A stretch of 64,000 bases of DNA from Bifidobacterium pluvialisilvae (GCF_019331695.1 NZ_JAHBBI010000008.1:101212-165211), one strand, 5' to 3'; positions 1 to 8,957 are shown, counted from the first letter of the stretch. Numbers and translations are program-made. Notes: a model not told the origin generated them from the sequence alone.

Positions 1-1
1 C

Positions 2-613
2 GCCGTCTCCGGCAACAACTTCGGCGAATACGGCTGGCAGGCCGACGCCCGCCCCGAAACCATCATCCATCAGGCCAAGGAATCGGCCCGTCGACTCCAC
101 GTCGACTCGCTGAGCCTGCTGTACTCGCATTGCAACGACCCGCAACTGCCGTACGAGGACCAGATGGGCGCGTTCCGGCGGCTTGTCGACGAGGGCGTGG
201 TCCGTCACGTCGGCATCTCGCGCGTCGACGCCCACGACATCGACATCGCCCGGAGCATCCTCGGTGAGAGTCTCATCGCCGTGCAGAACCAGTTCTCGCC
301 GTCCTATCCCGACCCCGACCATACGTTGGAATACTGCGCGGAATTGGGGTTGGCATTCGTCTGCTGGTCGCCGCTCGGCGGATTCCTCGACGCCGTCGAC
401 CAGCGTAAGTACGACCCGTTCCGCAAGGTCGCCGCGACGCGCGGCTGTTCGTACCAGCGCGTCACGCTCGCATGGGAACTGGCGCAATACGACCACCTGT
501 TCACCATCCCCAGCGCCCGGAATCCGCATGAAATCAGCGATTCGTTCGCGGCGACCGACCTCGTGCTGACGTCCGACGAACTTACCTATCTCAACGCGGC
601 GGTCGGTCGGTAA
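2..613 (+). CDS. Aldo/keto reductase family protein (5' truncated by window)
   Basis: The reading frame is open from the first bases of the window, so the N-terminus lies outside. The visible 203 residues match the C-terminal two thirds of an aldo/keto reductase TIM barrel. They show a LDSLSLLYSH-like strand (here VDSLSLLYSH), GVVRHVGISR, a QNQFSPSYPD segment, a CWSPLGG strand and IPSARNPHEI near the NADPH-binding end. Such enzymes reduce carbonyls with NADPH in the cytoplasm. The catalytic Tyr/Lys/His region is only partly inside the window, so substrate and activity cannot be judged. The gene ends before a 52-bp tandem repeat that probably includes its terminator. Confidence 0.85.
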   Translation, partial: AVSGNNFGEYGWQADARPETIIHQAKESARRLHVDSLSLLYSHCNDPQLPYEDQMGAFRRLVDEGVVRHVGISRVDAHDIDIARSILGESLIAVQNQFSPSYPDPDHTLEYCAELGLAFVCWSPLGGFLDAVDQRKYDPFRKVAATRGCSYQRVTLAWELAQYDHLFTIPSARNPHEISDSFAATDLVLTSDELTYLNAAVGR

Positions 614-636
614 CACGACGCTGCCATGCTGCCATG

Positions 637-844
637 CAACCGATAGGAACCGTGGAACCTCCCCGGTTCCCGTTCGTCGTGTGTGGAGCAACCGACAGGA
701 ACCGCGTCACTGTTCCGGTTCCCGTTCGTCGTGTGTGAGGCAACCGATAGGAACGGTACCGTTTCCCCGGTTCCCATTCGTCGTATATACAACAACCGGC
801 AGGAACCGTACCGTGTTTTCGGTTCCTGCCGGTTGCGATGGTTG
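637..844. repeat. Four tandem 52-bp units, each a hairpin
   Basis: Units start at 637, 689, 741 and 793, exactly 52 bp apart. Each begins CAACCG.(C/T)AGGAACCG-like and ends with a GGTTCC arm, so each unit can fold back on itself. The last copy is a perfect 16-bp stem (793-808 with 820-835, 11-nt loop). The array lies just downstream of the reductase gene and could act as a serial terminator; that role is inferred. Confidence 0.85.
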
Positions 845-850
845 CGTAAA

Positions 851-901
851 TCGGGAATCGATCAGCCGATTGGGCTAATCAACCGACCGATTGATTCCCG
901 A
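851..901. terminator. Long palindrome between convergent genes
   Basis: TCGGGAATC at 851 pairs with GATTCCCGA ending at 901, and the pairing continues inward (ATC/GAT with minor mismatches). It lies just past the stop of the minus-strand pectinesterase gene and downstream of the plus-strand reductase, as expected for a shared terminator. There is no clear T tract on either side. Confidence 0.5.
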
Positions 902-915
902 TACGACCACTCGAT

Positions 916-3552
916 TCAGCGGCTGAGCATACGGCGATACACCATCACGGCTCCCGCGGCCGCGATCATCAGCATCGTTCCCGCGACGGCGATGACGTCG
1001 ACGCCGGTCCTGGCCAACGCGTTGCCGTTGCCCTGCTGGCCGTTGCCGGCGTTCGAGCCCGTCGAGACCGTCGCAGAGCCACTGCCATTCGCGCCGTTGC
1101 CGCCGTTGCCCGTTGTCGGCGTCGTCGGGATCGCCATGCCCTGACCCACGTATCCGAACGCCGGGTTCCAGTCGCCGAGCCCGTCGCCGATGTGCATCGC
1201 GGCGAGCAGTTCCGTGCGCTTCGCCGCCAGCTGGTCGGCGGCCAGCGTCTCGCCGTGGCCGATGAGGAAGTCGGTGCGCTTCGTGTTGTCGCCGCCGAGC
1301 TTGGAATCGTAGTCGTAGGTGGGGGCGGCCACGCCGTTCTCGTCGACCGAATTGTATTCGGCGAACCGCACGGCCGGATGGTAGGTCACGTCCACGTTCT
1401 TGCCGTCGAGCTTGCGGCTCCACGTGCTCCAACGCGTGACGGCCTTCGTGCCCGAGACCTTCGCGCCCACGTTCGACGCCACCGTGGATTCCAGCAGCGT
1501 CGTGGCCGAGGCCGCGCCCATTGGATACACGCCCTGGCCGTCGGCGCCCTCCTGCTTCGAGAAGTCATATCCGGTGATGACGCCGGCCGCGTTCTTGACC
1601 TGCTTCACCTCGGTCTGCCAGGGGCGTCCGAGCGTGACCTTGGCGTTGGCGGCGTCGGCGGTGAAGCGGCACTTGTCGAATACGAGGCCGGTGTGGGCCT
1701 TGTTGGTGTTCGGCGCGGTGAAGTAGCCGTTGTCCTTGCCGGCGAAGTGCGCCATGTGCAGCTGCGTATCGTGGATGTAGGCATCGGCGGAGCCGAACAC
1801 GAAATCGACCGTGCCTTCGATGTACGAGTTCGCCACGTTCACGCGGCCGTTGCCGTTGAACCAGACGGTGTCCTGACGTCCGATGAGGCGGCAGTTGACG
1901 AGGTTGATTTTGTCGGCCGCCGTGTACAGCGCCACGGCCGGGGTCTGCGAGCCGGCCTCGGGGTGCACGGAGATGTTGAAATCATTGCGGAACGTGATGC
2001 CGTATGCCGTGAATCCGTCCGCGCCCGACTGCACGCTCACGGTGCCCGACGTGTTGGTGCCGGCCGCGCGCGAGGCGTCGTACTTCGGGTTCGCCTGCGG
2101 GGTGACCGTGCCCATGGCCGCGTAATACGCCTCGTGGATGACGACCGGATGCGTCGCCGTCTTGTCGCCGTTCTCGAACACCACGCCGGGCTTGGCCACG
2201 GTGATCTTCTCGCGGTAGTCGCCGGGGGCGATCTGCAGGACGAGGCGGTCGGTCAGCGAGGAATCGTTGGCGTTGAGGGCCTGCTGGATGCTCTGGTAGC
2301 GGTACTGCCTGCCGTGGCCCACGGTGACGGTCCGGTTCGTCGTGGCCGGCTCGTTCGAACCGTAGTCCACGCTGATCGACGTCAGATAGAAGCTGCCCGT
2401 CAGCGTGGGGTCGGTGCTGTTGACGGCGAGCGCCACGTAGCGCGCCTCCGTGGCGTCGACGACCTTGGCCGTTCCCGCGGCGATGTCGTCGCCGTCGAGC
2501 GTGAGCTTCACGCCGTTGGCGCCGCTGGACTGCACGGTGACCGTCGCGCCCTTGGAGTCGGCGGCGATGGGCAGATACAGCACGGTGCCGGAGTTCACCT
2601 GCGTGTCGCTGGCCCTGAGGAGGAACTTGCCCGAGAGCGCGTCGATCTTGATGTCGTCAAAGCTGCCCTTGGCGCCTTGGATGGCCGGGTTCGCCGCGTC
2701 GACGGGCTTGCCGGCGGCGTCCTTGAGCAGCGCGGCCTTCGAGGTGTTGAACGTGTAGGTGCGGTCCACGGCCTTCACGTCCGGGGTGCCGTAGCCGCTG
2801 TCGGAGCTGTAGTCCACGGTGATGGCGGTGGCGTATGCGGCGGCGGTGAATCGCACCGTCACGTACTTCGGGAAGTCGGTCTGCTTGCCGGCGATGGCGA
2901 CGGACTGGTTGGTCGTCGCGTCCTTGCCGTCCACGGTGATCGCGGCGTTGCCGCCGGCGGAGGCGATTTTCAGCGAGACACCCTTGGCGTCGTAGGCCAC
3001 GGGGATGTACAGTACGGTGCCCGCGTTGATTTGCACGTCCTTGTTCGTCGTGCGCATGGCGAACTTGCCGGTGGTCGCGTCGATCTTGATGGCGCCGAAC
3101 GAGCCCTTGGCGGCTTCAAGCTTGGCGACGCCGGTCGCGTCTGCCGCAATCGGATTGCCGGAGGCGTCCTTCAGACCGTCGGCGGCATCGAACGTCGTCG
3201 TGACGTCCTTCGCTTCCGTGGTGCCCGGCGTTCCCGGGAAGTCGGCGGTGTCGCCGGTGTTCGGCGCGTCGGATGCTCCCGCGCCGTTGGTGTCGGCGTT
3301 GCCGTTGCCGGCGGTCGTGGCGCCGTTGTTCGTATTACCGGTATTGTCGTTGGATTCCGGCTTGGCGTTGGTGCCGGCGTTATCGGACGATGCCGCGGCC
3401 GGCGCTTTGGCGGTGGCGCCGCTGGTGGCCGCGGGCGTCGCGGCTGCGGTGTTGTTCGGCGTTGCCGCCGCGTTGGCGGGCATGGCGAATGCCGTCATCA
3501 TGATGGCGGCCGCGCATACTCCGGTCATTATGGTCAATGGATTTTTTCTCAT
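916..3552 (-). CDS. Secreted, sortase-anchored pectinesterase
   Basis: 878 residues from the ATG at 3552; the open frame runs further upstream, but only this start places MRKNPLTIMTGVCA at the head of a signal peptide ending near PANAA. After an Ala/Thr/Asn-rich stretch come two related modules of about 130 residues (about 119-248 and 264-397), both containing KGSF..IKIDA..GKF, a GTVLY(I/L)P strand and an end in (T/S)VDY. The pectin methylesterase beta-helix spans about 408-735. Expected catalytic elements are present: RQDTVW (559-564), EGTVDFVFG with Asp583, and LGRPW with Arg643. The C-terminus has LARTG (846-850), a hydrophobic helix and Arg residues, a variant LPXTG sorting signal. Family knowledge: it de-esterifies pectin, here at the cell surface. 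The duplicated modules are probably carbohydrate-binding (inferred). Confidence 0.9.
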   Translation of the reverse strand: MRKNPLTIMTGVCAAAIMMTAFAMPANAAATPNNTAAATPAATSGATAKAPAAASSDNAGTNAKPESNDNTGNTNNGATTAGNGNADTNGAGASDAPNTGDTADFPGTPGTTEAKDVTTTFDAADGLKDASGNPIAADATGVAKLEAAKGSFGAIKIDATTGKFAMRTTNKDVQINAGTVLYIPVAYDAKGVSLKIASAGGNAAITVDGKDATTNQSVAIAGKQTDFPKYVTVRFTAAAYATAITVDYSSDSGYGTPDVKAVDRTYTFNTSKAALLKDAAGKPVDAANPAIQGAKGSFDDIKIDALSGKFLLRASDTQVNSGTVLYLPIAADSKGATVTVQSSGANGVKLTLDGDDIAAGTAKVVDATEARYVALAVNSTDPTLTGSFYLTSISVDYGSNEPATTNRTVTVGHGRQYRYQSIQQALNANDSSLTDRLVLQIAPGDYREKITVAKPGVVFENGDKTATHPVVIHEAYYAAMGTVTPQANPKYDASRAAGTNTSGTVSVQSGADGFTAYGITFRNDFNISVHPEAGSQTPAVALYTAADKINLVNCRLIGRQDTVWFNGNGRVNVANSYIEGTVDFVFGSADAYIHDTQLHMAHFAGKDNGYFTAPNTNKAHTGLVFDKCRFTADAANAKVTLGRPWQTEVKQVKNAAGVITGYDFSKQEGADGQGVYPMGAASATTLLESTVASNVGAKVSGTKAVTRWSTWSRKLDGKNVDVTYHPAVRFAEYNSVDENGVAAPTYDYDSKLGGDNTKRTDFLIGHGETLAADQLAAKRTELLAAMHIGDGLGDWNPAFGYVGQGMAIPTTPTTGNGGNGANGSGSATVSTGSNAGNGQQGNGNALARTGVDVIAVAGTMLMIAAAGAVMVYRRMLSR

Positions 3553-4121
3553 TTTTGTATGCTTCGCAATCGTTGATGGGAATCGTTTTTCCGATGGTCC
3601 GATGGAGAAATGAATGATGCGATTGTTCAAACCCCAACAAATCCAACCCTCGGATTCCAACGTAGAACGTCTGGTTCGCCTTCATTGGTGGGAAACGGAA
3701 TAGAGGGTCCGTGATGAAATGTTCAGGGGTATATCGAGGGTATGATTATGTGGTATGTGGTTGTGAATCATGATGTTCGCTTGTCGCAAAAAACCACACG
3801 TGAATAATGCCCTCCTTGGGGCATGTGCGCTGTCGGCGTGCGGGTTGCCGCGGTTCCGGGCTGATGGGGTTTGCCGTACCGGCGCGGTGCCTCCTCGTTC
3901 TTAGATTGCTCTAAGAATTCGTAGAGATTCGGTGATGGCAATCGTTTGAAGGGGGAGTAGGGGGCTTCTTGGCCATAGGGCATACGATACCCTGAAATCA
4001 GGCATGGCAACTGCCGGCCGGCCTTGATGATGTATGCCAGTGGGGTTTTCGGCATAGGTCGTTGGGGGTTGACGATCGTCCGTGGCAGCGATGATGCGGG
4101 CGACCATATGAAGGGAATATC
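3553..4121. other. 569-bp divergent intergenic region
   Basis: It separates the pectinesterase (leftward) from the acidic lipoprotein (rightward) and must hold both promoters. I could not fix convincing -35/-10 pairs. The clearest element is a perfect 8-bp inverted repeat, TTCTTAGA TTGC TCTAAGAA, at 3898-3917, a candidate operator or small hairpin. Short open frames here lack ribosome-binding sites and family likeness. Confidence 0.5.
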
Positions 4122-4499
4122 ATGCGTACGAAGTCCATCACCAACCGTCGAATCATGCCGTTGCTCGCCGTTCTCGCGGCGGTGCTGATGGTGCTCGGAT
4201 TGTCCGCGTGCGGCAACATCGGAGGGGGAGGCGGTGACGCGCCGTCCAATTCGCCGAGCCAGTCGAGCAACACCGGCACGACGGACGACGATAATGACGA
4301 CGCCGACGACCAGAACGACGATGGCAACGATGACGACGGCAACGACGACGCCGACGATGGCAACGATGGCAACGATGACAGCGACGACGACAAGAATGAC
4401 GACGCCGGCGACAAGGACGATAGCGACGACAACGACGATAATGACGACAAGGACGACGGCAACGATGATGCCGACGACAGGGACGACAACGACGACTGA
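4122..4499 (+). CDS. Lipoprotein with extreme Asp/Asn-rich tail
   Basis: 125 residues. The ATG follows GAAGGGA at suitable spacing. The N-terminus is a lipoprotein signal peptide with lipobox LSAC (Cys about 30), then Gly/Ser-rich sequence. From about residue 50 to the end it is almost only Asp with Asn, Gly, Lys and Ala, as imperfect repeats of DDGNDDADD type. The tail would be a highly negative, disordered polymer on the outer face of the membrane and could bind cations such as Ca2+ or Mg2+ (inferred). Repetitive GAC/AAC codons suggest growth by slippage. No enzymatic domain is visible and I do not recognise the family. Confidence 0.7.
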   Translation: MRTKSITNRRIMPLLAVLAAVLMVLGLSACGNIGGGGGDAPSNSPSQSSNTGTTDDDNDDADDQNDDGNDDDGNDDADDGNDGNDDSDDDKNDDAGDKDDSDDNDDNDDKDDGNDDADDRDDNDD

Positions 4500-4548
4500 T
4501 CGGTTGCGACGGTGAACGCCAAGGCCGCCCCGACCGGGCTGAGGCGGA

Positions 4549-5721
4549 TTATGCCGTGAAGAAGCCTCCGGGGAAGTTCGCGGACGCGGCGGCGTTGCGG
4601 CCGGCGTCGAGCATCGCGCATGCGAACGCCGGCGCGCCGTCTTCCCTGGGGAATGCCGCGGCCAGACTGCCGGCGTCGGCGACGAACAGGGCCGTGGCCA
4701 GTCCGTCGGCCAGTGCGGTGGGACTGGTGATGCCGCTGCGGGGCACGAACACCCATGTGGCCTTGATGTCGTTCGCCGGCCGGCCGTCGACGGCGTTCAG
4801 CAGATGGTGCACCTCGCGCAGCGCATCCCCTGAGCGGATTCGCCAATGACGACGGCTTGGCGCCGACGCGCACAATGACCCGTCGGTGATGCGCAGGGTT
4901 CCCACCGCGCGCGCATCGTCGTCCGGATCCTCCATGGCTATGGTCAACGGGTCGGCGTGATCAAGGCCGCGGACCCGCAGGTCGCCGCCCGCGTCGACGA
5001 CGTAGGCGGCGTCCGGCAGTTCATGTTCGAGCAGATTCGCCAACAGGTCGACCATCATGCCTTTTCCCGCCGCACCGAAATCCAATCGCATCGGTCGGTC
5101 CACGGTCAGCGTCCGCCCGGCATGCGTGATGTCACGCCACGTCGGACGCTTCTGCAAGCCGTCTGCATAAGTGTCGTAGGCGGCCCCCGCTTTTCCAGAC
5201 GACTTTATAAAGGCGGATGAGGGAGGGGAGGCGGTTTCCGGGGTTTTGCCCGAACGCAGGCGGAACGCCATGTCGGCGCCGTACCCGAGTCTCGTCAGCT
5301 CCTCGCCGACCAGCGGGTCGACGGCGCCGTCCGAAGCCGCATACAGACGGTCATAGAGCGCGAACAATGGCTCCGCACCGAGTCCGGACGGGAACGTGAC
5401 CGTGCCACCATGGGCGTCGGACGCGATTCGCCCGACCAAAGAGTCGGTGCGGAAACGGGAGAACGCGCCCTCGAATTCCTCGATGAGATTCGCCATGCGC
5501 CGGCGCAGACATTCGGGGACCGGCCGCTCGCAGGTGACGATGATGCCCGTGCCCAGCGCCTGCGGAAACGCGGCCACGTACGGCAGTCGCGAGGAATGGC
5601 GTGCTGCCGTGCCGTCTGCATGCGCGTCACCGGTGGCTGCGGCATCGTTGTCGGGCGTGATGGCTGAGGTGGCGCCGTCAGGGGAGTCGGCGTGCGAGGC
5701 ATGGGCGTTCATACCGCTCAT
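4549..5721 (-). CDS. apbE: FAD:protein FMN transferase (ApbE family)
   Basis: About 390 residues. It shows ApbE hallmarks: ALGTGIIVTC at the start of the fold, FSRFRTDSLVG, a DGAVDPLVG segment, LDFGAAGKGMMVD (the usual GG.(A/G)KG nucleotide region), YVVDAGGDLRVRG and a C-terminal SPTALADGLATALF. The open frame extends to 5817, but that part translates an intergenic repeat, so the start is placed at 5721 (5712 is nearly as good). ApbE links FMN covalently to a Ser/Thr of partner proteins outside the membrane. The divergent neighbour operon ends with an FMN-binding lipoprotein, its likely client. No signal peptide is evident, although the N-terminus is Ala/Asp-rich and atypical. Confidence 0.88.
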   Translation of the reverse strand: MSGMNAHASHADSPDGATSAITPDNDAAATGDAHADGTAARHSSRLPYVAAFPQALGTGIIVTCERPVPECLRRRMANLIEEFEGAFSRFRTDSLVGRIASDAHGGTVTFPSGLGAEPLFALYDRLYAASDGAVDPLVGEELTRLGYGADMAFRLRSGKTPETASPPSSAFIKSSGKAGAAYDTYADGLQKRPTWRDITHAGRTLTVDRPMRLDFGAAGKGMMVDLLANLLEHELPDAAYVVDAGGDLRVRGLDHADPLTIAMEDPDDDARAVGTLRITDGSLCASAPSRRHWRIRSGDALREVHHLLNAVDGRPANDIKATWVFVPRSGITSPTALADGLATALFVADAGSLAAAFPREDGAPAFACAMLDAGRNAAASANFPGGFFTA

Positions 5722-5756
5722 GGTAGCCGGGGTGCCGGGATGGAGGGCTCTGCCTT

Positions 5757-6009
5757 TGTCATCCTGGGTGAGCGTTCCGCCCTTGTCATCCTGGGCGAGC
5801 GTTTCATTTCCTGTCATCCTGAGCGAGCGGAGCGAGTCGAAGGATCTTGGGGCGGTGGGAGATCCTTCGGCTCCGGCCTACGGCCTCCGCTCAGGATGAC
5901 AGAAAAAGGTGGCTCCGTTCAGGATGACCAATAGCCGGCTCTGTTCAGGATGACCAATAGCCGGCTCCGTTCAGGATGACCAATAGCCGGCTTCGCTCAG
6001 GATGGCAAG
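5757..6009. repeat. Dispersed GTCATCCTGAGCGAGC palindrome with tandem 26-bp array
   Basis: A full palindromic element lies at 5812-5901: TGTCATCCTGAGCG on the left and CGCTCAGGATGACA on the right, around a GATC-containing stem. Two degenerate left halves precede it at 5757 and 5784. Four tandem units follow, starting at 5917, 5943, 5969 and 5995, exactly 26 bp apart, each GTTCAGGATGACCAATAGCC-like. The same family recurs at 14206, 32414, 40076, 41150 and 53331. Confidence 0.85.
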
Positions 6010-6257
6010 AAAGGTGGTCGGTGCGCCGCCGAGCAGGATTCCTGTGCTTGAGGGCTTCCATATAGTGGTTGGTGCATGGGATGGATTCGGAGACGGCCGA
6101 ACCGGCGTCGTTCCGCGGTTGCCGTCACGCGGCGCGAGCTTGATACCACGCATCATCCAAAAAATCAAGACTTTATTTTTTGCCGAAAGCCTCTTACGTT
6201 GTACCTGTGATTCGAGGGATTGCCGAGAATCGTAAGAAATTCAAAGGGTTTTCCCGC

Positions 6258-6342
6258 TTCGGAAGCGCGCCTTCCGAAACAGAAAAATTCTTTCGATTTC
6301 TGTGCGACACGCCTTGACACGACCGTGAATCACAAAAAACAT
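6258..6342 (+). promoter_or_regulatory. Candidate control region of the iron operon
   Basis: A perfect inverted repeat TTCGGAAG-CGCGC-CTTCCGAA lies at 6258-6278. A TTGACA hexamer at 6314-6319 is followed, 17 bp later, by a weak -10 candidate at 6337-6342. The FTR1 start is at 6364. No classical DtxR/IdeR iron box was recognised. The 300 bp before the palindrome hold the repeat array and otherwise nothing I can name. Confidence 0.35.
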
Positions 6343-6363
6343 CGGTTTTTTTGAGAGGAAATC

Positions 6364-8154
6364 ATGCGGTCACGTAGTTCAGTGTTCGATGTCGTCGTGC
6401 GTGTGGGCGCGGCGCTCGCCATGCTGCTGATACTGACGACGTCGTTCTTCGCGGCGCCGCTCGTATCGCCGGCGCAGGCCGCGGACTCCACCACGTCGTC
6501 GACGAACTACGCCACGTGGAGTGCCGTCGCCAAGGCCATCAACGACGAGATCGCCAACGGCCAGAAGACCTACAAGGCCGGCGACAACGCCGGCGCGGCC
6601 TCCGAATTCCAGTCCGCCCAGTGGTCGATCTACGAGGCGGCCAACTTCGGCAAGGTCGTCAACGACACCATCGGCGCCGAGAAATACCAGAGCCAGACGC
6701 AGCAGTTCCAGGATCTGCAGACCAGCGCCTACACCACCGGCAACGCGGGCACCATCGCCAAGCAGGCCGCCAAGCTCATCGCCGACCTGAACTCCACCGC
6801 CGCCACGCTCGACGGCAACGCCAAGCTGCTCAAGCCGGCCGCCTACGCGAAGGCCCGCGCCGAGCAGACCGCCAAGGAGCGCAAGGCCCTCGATGCCAAG
6901 AAAAAGAAGACCACCGACACGGCCAAGACGTGGAAGGACGTCGCCAATGCGATGCTGCCGATCCTCGACGACGCCGCCAAGGCGTACGAGCAGGGCGATG
7001 CCGCCAAGGGCGCCACACTCGTCAACGAGGCCTACTACCAGCATTACGAGAAGCTCGGCTTCGAGAAGACCGTGCTCAGCGCCATCAGCGGCAACCGCGT
7101 CTCGCAGGTCGAATACCAGTTCAAGCTGTGCCGTTCCTCGATGAACACCGGCAAGCCCGTCTCCGAGGTCAAGCAGAACATCGAACAGCTCAAGTCGATG
7201 CTCACCACCGACGCCGCCAAGCTCGACGGCGGCGCCGCCGACCAGGAGGGCGGTGCGCTCAAGTTCCTCACCAGTGCCGTCGGCCAGGCGTTCCTCATCC
7301 TCATCCGCGAGGGCCTTGAGGCGCTGCTCGTCGTCGCCGCCGTGATCGCCTACCTGGTCAAGTCCGGCAACCGCCGCTTCACCAAGTGGATCTACGTGGG
7401 CGTCGTCGCCGGTCTCGCCGGCTCGGGCGTCATCGCCGTCATCTTCACGCTGCTGTTCGGCGGCGCCGGCGAGGAGCAGGAGATCATGGAGGGCATCTGC
7501 GCCCTGATCGCCATGCTCATGCTGCTGTGGACCAGCAACTGGATGCTCAACAAGTCGTCCGTCGAGGCATGGAACCGCTACATCAGGAACAAGACCGAAT
7601 CGGCTGTCGCCTCCGTCTCCTCGCAGGTGGAATCCGGCGAAAAGGTGGCGTTCGGTACCGTGGTTTCACTGGCCATGCTGAGCTTCCTCGCCGTGTTCCG
7701 TGAAGGCGCCGAGACCGTGATCTTCTACCAGTCCATCTACACGATGAGCCAGGATACGAAGGGCATGTGGACGGGCGGCATCGCCGCGGCCGTGGTCCTC
7801 GTCATCATCTTCCTCATCATCCGCTTCACTTCGGTGAAGATTCCGATCGGACCGTTCTTCATGGTCACGTCGATCCTGATGTCGGTGCTGGTCGTGGTCT
7901 TCGCCGGCGGCGGTGTGCACGCCCTCATCGAGGGCGACCTGCTGCCCGCCATGTACCTGCCGTCCGTGCCGACGAACGATTGGATCGGCCTCTACCCGTA
8001 CGTCGAGTCGATCGTGGCGCAGGTCCTTGCGGCCATCGCCGTCATCGCCCTGTTCGCGGTCGGCTTCGCCAAGAAACGCCGTGAGAAGGCCCGCCTCGAA
8101 TCGGCCTCCCAGCCGTCCTCCGACGGCAAGACCGACAAGGCCGCGACCAAGTGA
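6364..8154 (+). CDS. FTR1-family iron permease with extracellular helical domain
   Basis: 596 residues, ATG preceded by GAGAGGAAATC. A signal peptide ends near SPAQA (about residue 38). An extracellular Ala/Lys-rich helical domain of about 250 residues follows, then a seven-helix permease. The two REXXE motifs diagnostic of FTR1 iron permeases are REGLE (315-319, in LIREGLEALLVV) and REGAE (446-450, in VFREGAETVIF). These Glu residues carry iron across the membrane in the family. It is the first gene of an operon whose order (FTR1, P19, DUF2318, two FtsX permeases, ATPase) matches the known Campylobacter p19 iron-uptake locus. The C-terminus is a short Lys-rich tail. Confidence 0.92.
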   Translation: MRSRSSVFDVVVRVGAALAMLLILTTSFFAAPLVSPAQAADSTTSSTNYATWSAVAKAINDEIANGQKTYKAGDNAGAASEFQSAQWSIYEAANFGKVVNDTIGAEKYQSQTQQFQDLQTSAYTTGNAGTIAKQAAKLIADLNSTAATLDGNAKLLKPAAYAKARAEQTAKERKALDAKKKKTTDTAKTWKDVANAMLPILDDAAKAYEQGDAAKGATLVNEAYYQHYEKLGFEKTVLSAISGNRVSQVEYQFKLCRSSMNTGKPVSEVKQNIEQLKSMLTTDAAKLDGGAADQEGGALKFLTSAVGQAFLILIREGLEALLVVAAVIAYLVKSGNRRFTKWIYVGVVAGLAGSGVIAVIFTLLFGGAGEEQEIMEGICALIAMLMLLWTSNWMLNKSSVEAWNRYIRNKTESAVASVSSQVESGEKVAFGTVVSLAMLSFLAVFREGAETVIFYQSIYTMSQDTKGMWTGGIAAAVVLVIIFLIIRFTSVKIPIGPFFMVTSILMSVLVVVFAGGGVHALIEGDLLPAMYLPSVPTNDWIGLYPYVESIVAQVLAAIAVIALFAVGFAKKRREKARLESASQPSSDGKTDKAATK

Positions 8155-8219
8155 CGCATCAAGATTTTGGCAAAGCAATTTACCAAGCAACACAACAAAA
8201 ACAACTAAAGGATAGAGAA

Positions 8220-8885
8220 ATGAAGAAAAGCAAGCTGATGGCCCTCGCCGCCATCGTCCTCTCCGGCGCTCTCGCCCTGTCCGGCTGCGGCAACTCCGCC
8301 AGCTCGAGCAGCTCGAGCAGCTCCAGCAAGTCCGACTCCTCCTCGTCCGCCGCCGCCCCGAGCGAGGCCTCCGGCTTCGAAGAGGTCCCGGTCGGCCCGT
8401 CCGGCACCGCCGAGGAGCAGGACAAGCCCGCCGGCCCGCTGACCGTCGGCGCCGTCTACTTCCAGCCCATCGACATGGAGCCCGCCGGCATGGGCCTGAA
8501 GGCCGCCGACGCGAGCTTCCACCTGGAGGCCGACATCCACGCCAGCCAGGAAGGCACCGACTACGGCTACGGCAAGGGTGACTTCGTCCCCGACCTGACC
8601 GTCAACTACCAGATCATCGACAAGTCCACCGGCAAGCCGGTCGAAGGCACCGCCACCTCCGGCACGTTCATGCAGATGAACGCCTCCGACGGCCCGCACT
8701 ACGGCGCCAACGTCAAGCTCGACAAGGCCGGCACCTACCAGCTGAAGCTCTCGATCCAGTCCCCGGAGAAGAAGGGCTGGATGCTCCACGTCGATCCCGA
8801 GACCGGTGTGAAGAACCACAAGTTCTGGACCGAACCGATCGAGGTCACCTTCGACAACTGGGATTACACCCCGCGCCAGTGGTGA
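8220..8885 (+). CDS. P19-like iron/copper-binding lipoprotein
   Basis: 221 residues from the ATG at 8220, chosen because it follows AAAGGATAGAGAA and opens a lipoprotein signal peptide with lipobox LSGC. A Ser-rich spacer (about 24-47) tethers the folded domain. That domain fits the Tp34/P19 'Fe2+ transport' family: FQPIDMEPAGMGL near its start, HLEADIHA, then YGYGKGDFVPDLTVNY. The Met, Glu and His residues in these segments are the expected metal ligands. Family knowledge: P19 proteins bind iron and copper outside the membrane and feed the partner FTR1 permease encoded 65 bp upstream. It is here a membrane-anchored lipoprotein, as suits a Gram-positive cell. Confidence 0.9.
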   Translation: MKKSKLMALAAIVLSGALALSGCGNSASSSSSSSSSKSDSSSSAAAPSEASGFEEVPVGPSGTAEEQDKPAGPLTVGAVYFQPIDMEPAGMGLKAADASFHLEADIHASQEGTDYGYGKGDFVPDLTVNYQIIDKSTGKPVEGTATSGTFMQMNASDGPHYGANVKLDKAGTYQLKLSIQSPEKKGWMLHVDPETGVKNHKFWTEPIEVTFDNWDYTPRQW

Positions 8886-8910
8886 TTACGTCGTACGGCC
8901 TGCCGCGGCT

Positions 8911-8957
8911 CGGCCCCCTCTGACGAGGGGGCTGTCGGCGAAGCCGACTGGGGGAGA
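8911..8957. repeat. Dispersed palindrome of the CTCCCTCTGACGAGGGAG family
   Basis: A GGCCCCCTCTGACGAGGGGG stem is followed by a second small stem and GACTGGGGGAGAG. It sits inside the iron operon between the P19-like and DUF2318 genes. It may attenuate or stabilise the transcript (inferred). The rest of the 263-bp gap shows no gene. Confidence 0.75.

Noticed and set aside
1192..3576. Long plus-strand reading frame opposite the pectinesterase
   Set aside because: It mirrors the codon pattern of the real gene, is rich in Arg/Gly/Ala/Val and lacks motifs. The minus-strand protein has complete catalytic motifs and a signal peptide.
3768..4107. Short minus-strand frames upstream of the Asp-rich lipoprotein
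   Set aside because: No ribosome site, no family likeness and they overlap a palindrome; the region must hold two divergent promoters.
5721..5817. N-terminal 32-residue extension of ApbE
   Set aside because: It translates a dispersed palindromic repeat; no ribosome site supports the upstream ATG.
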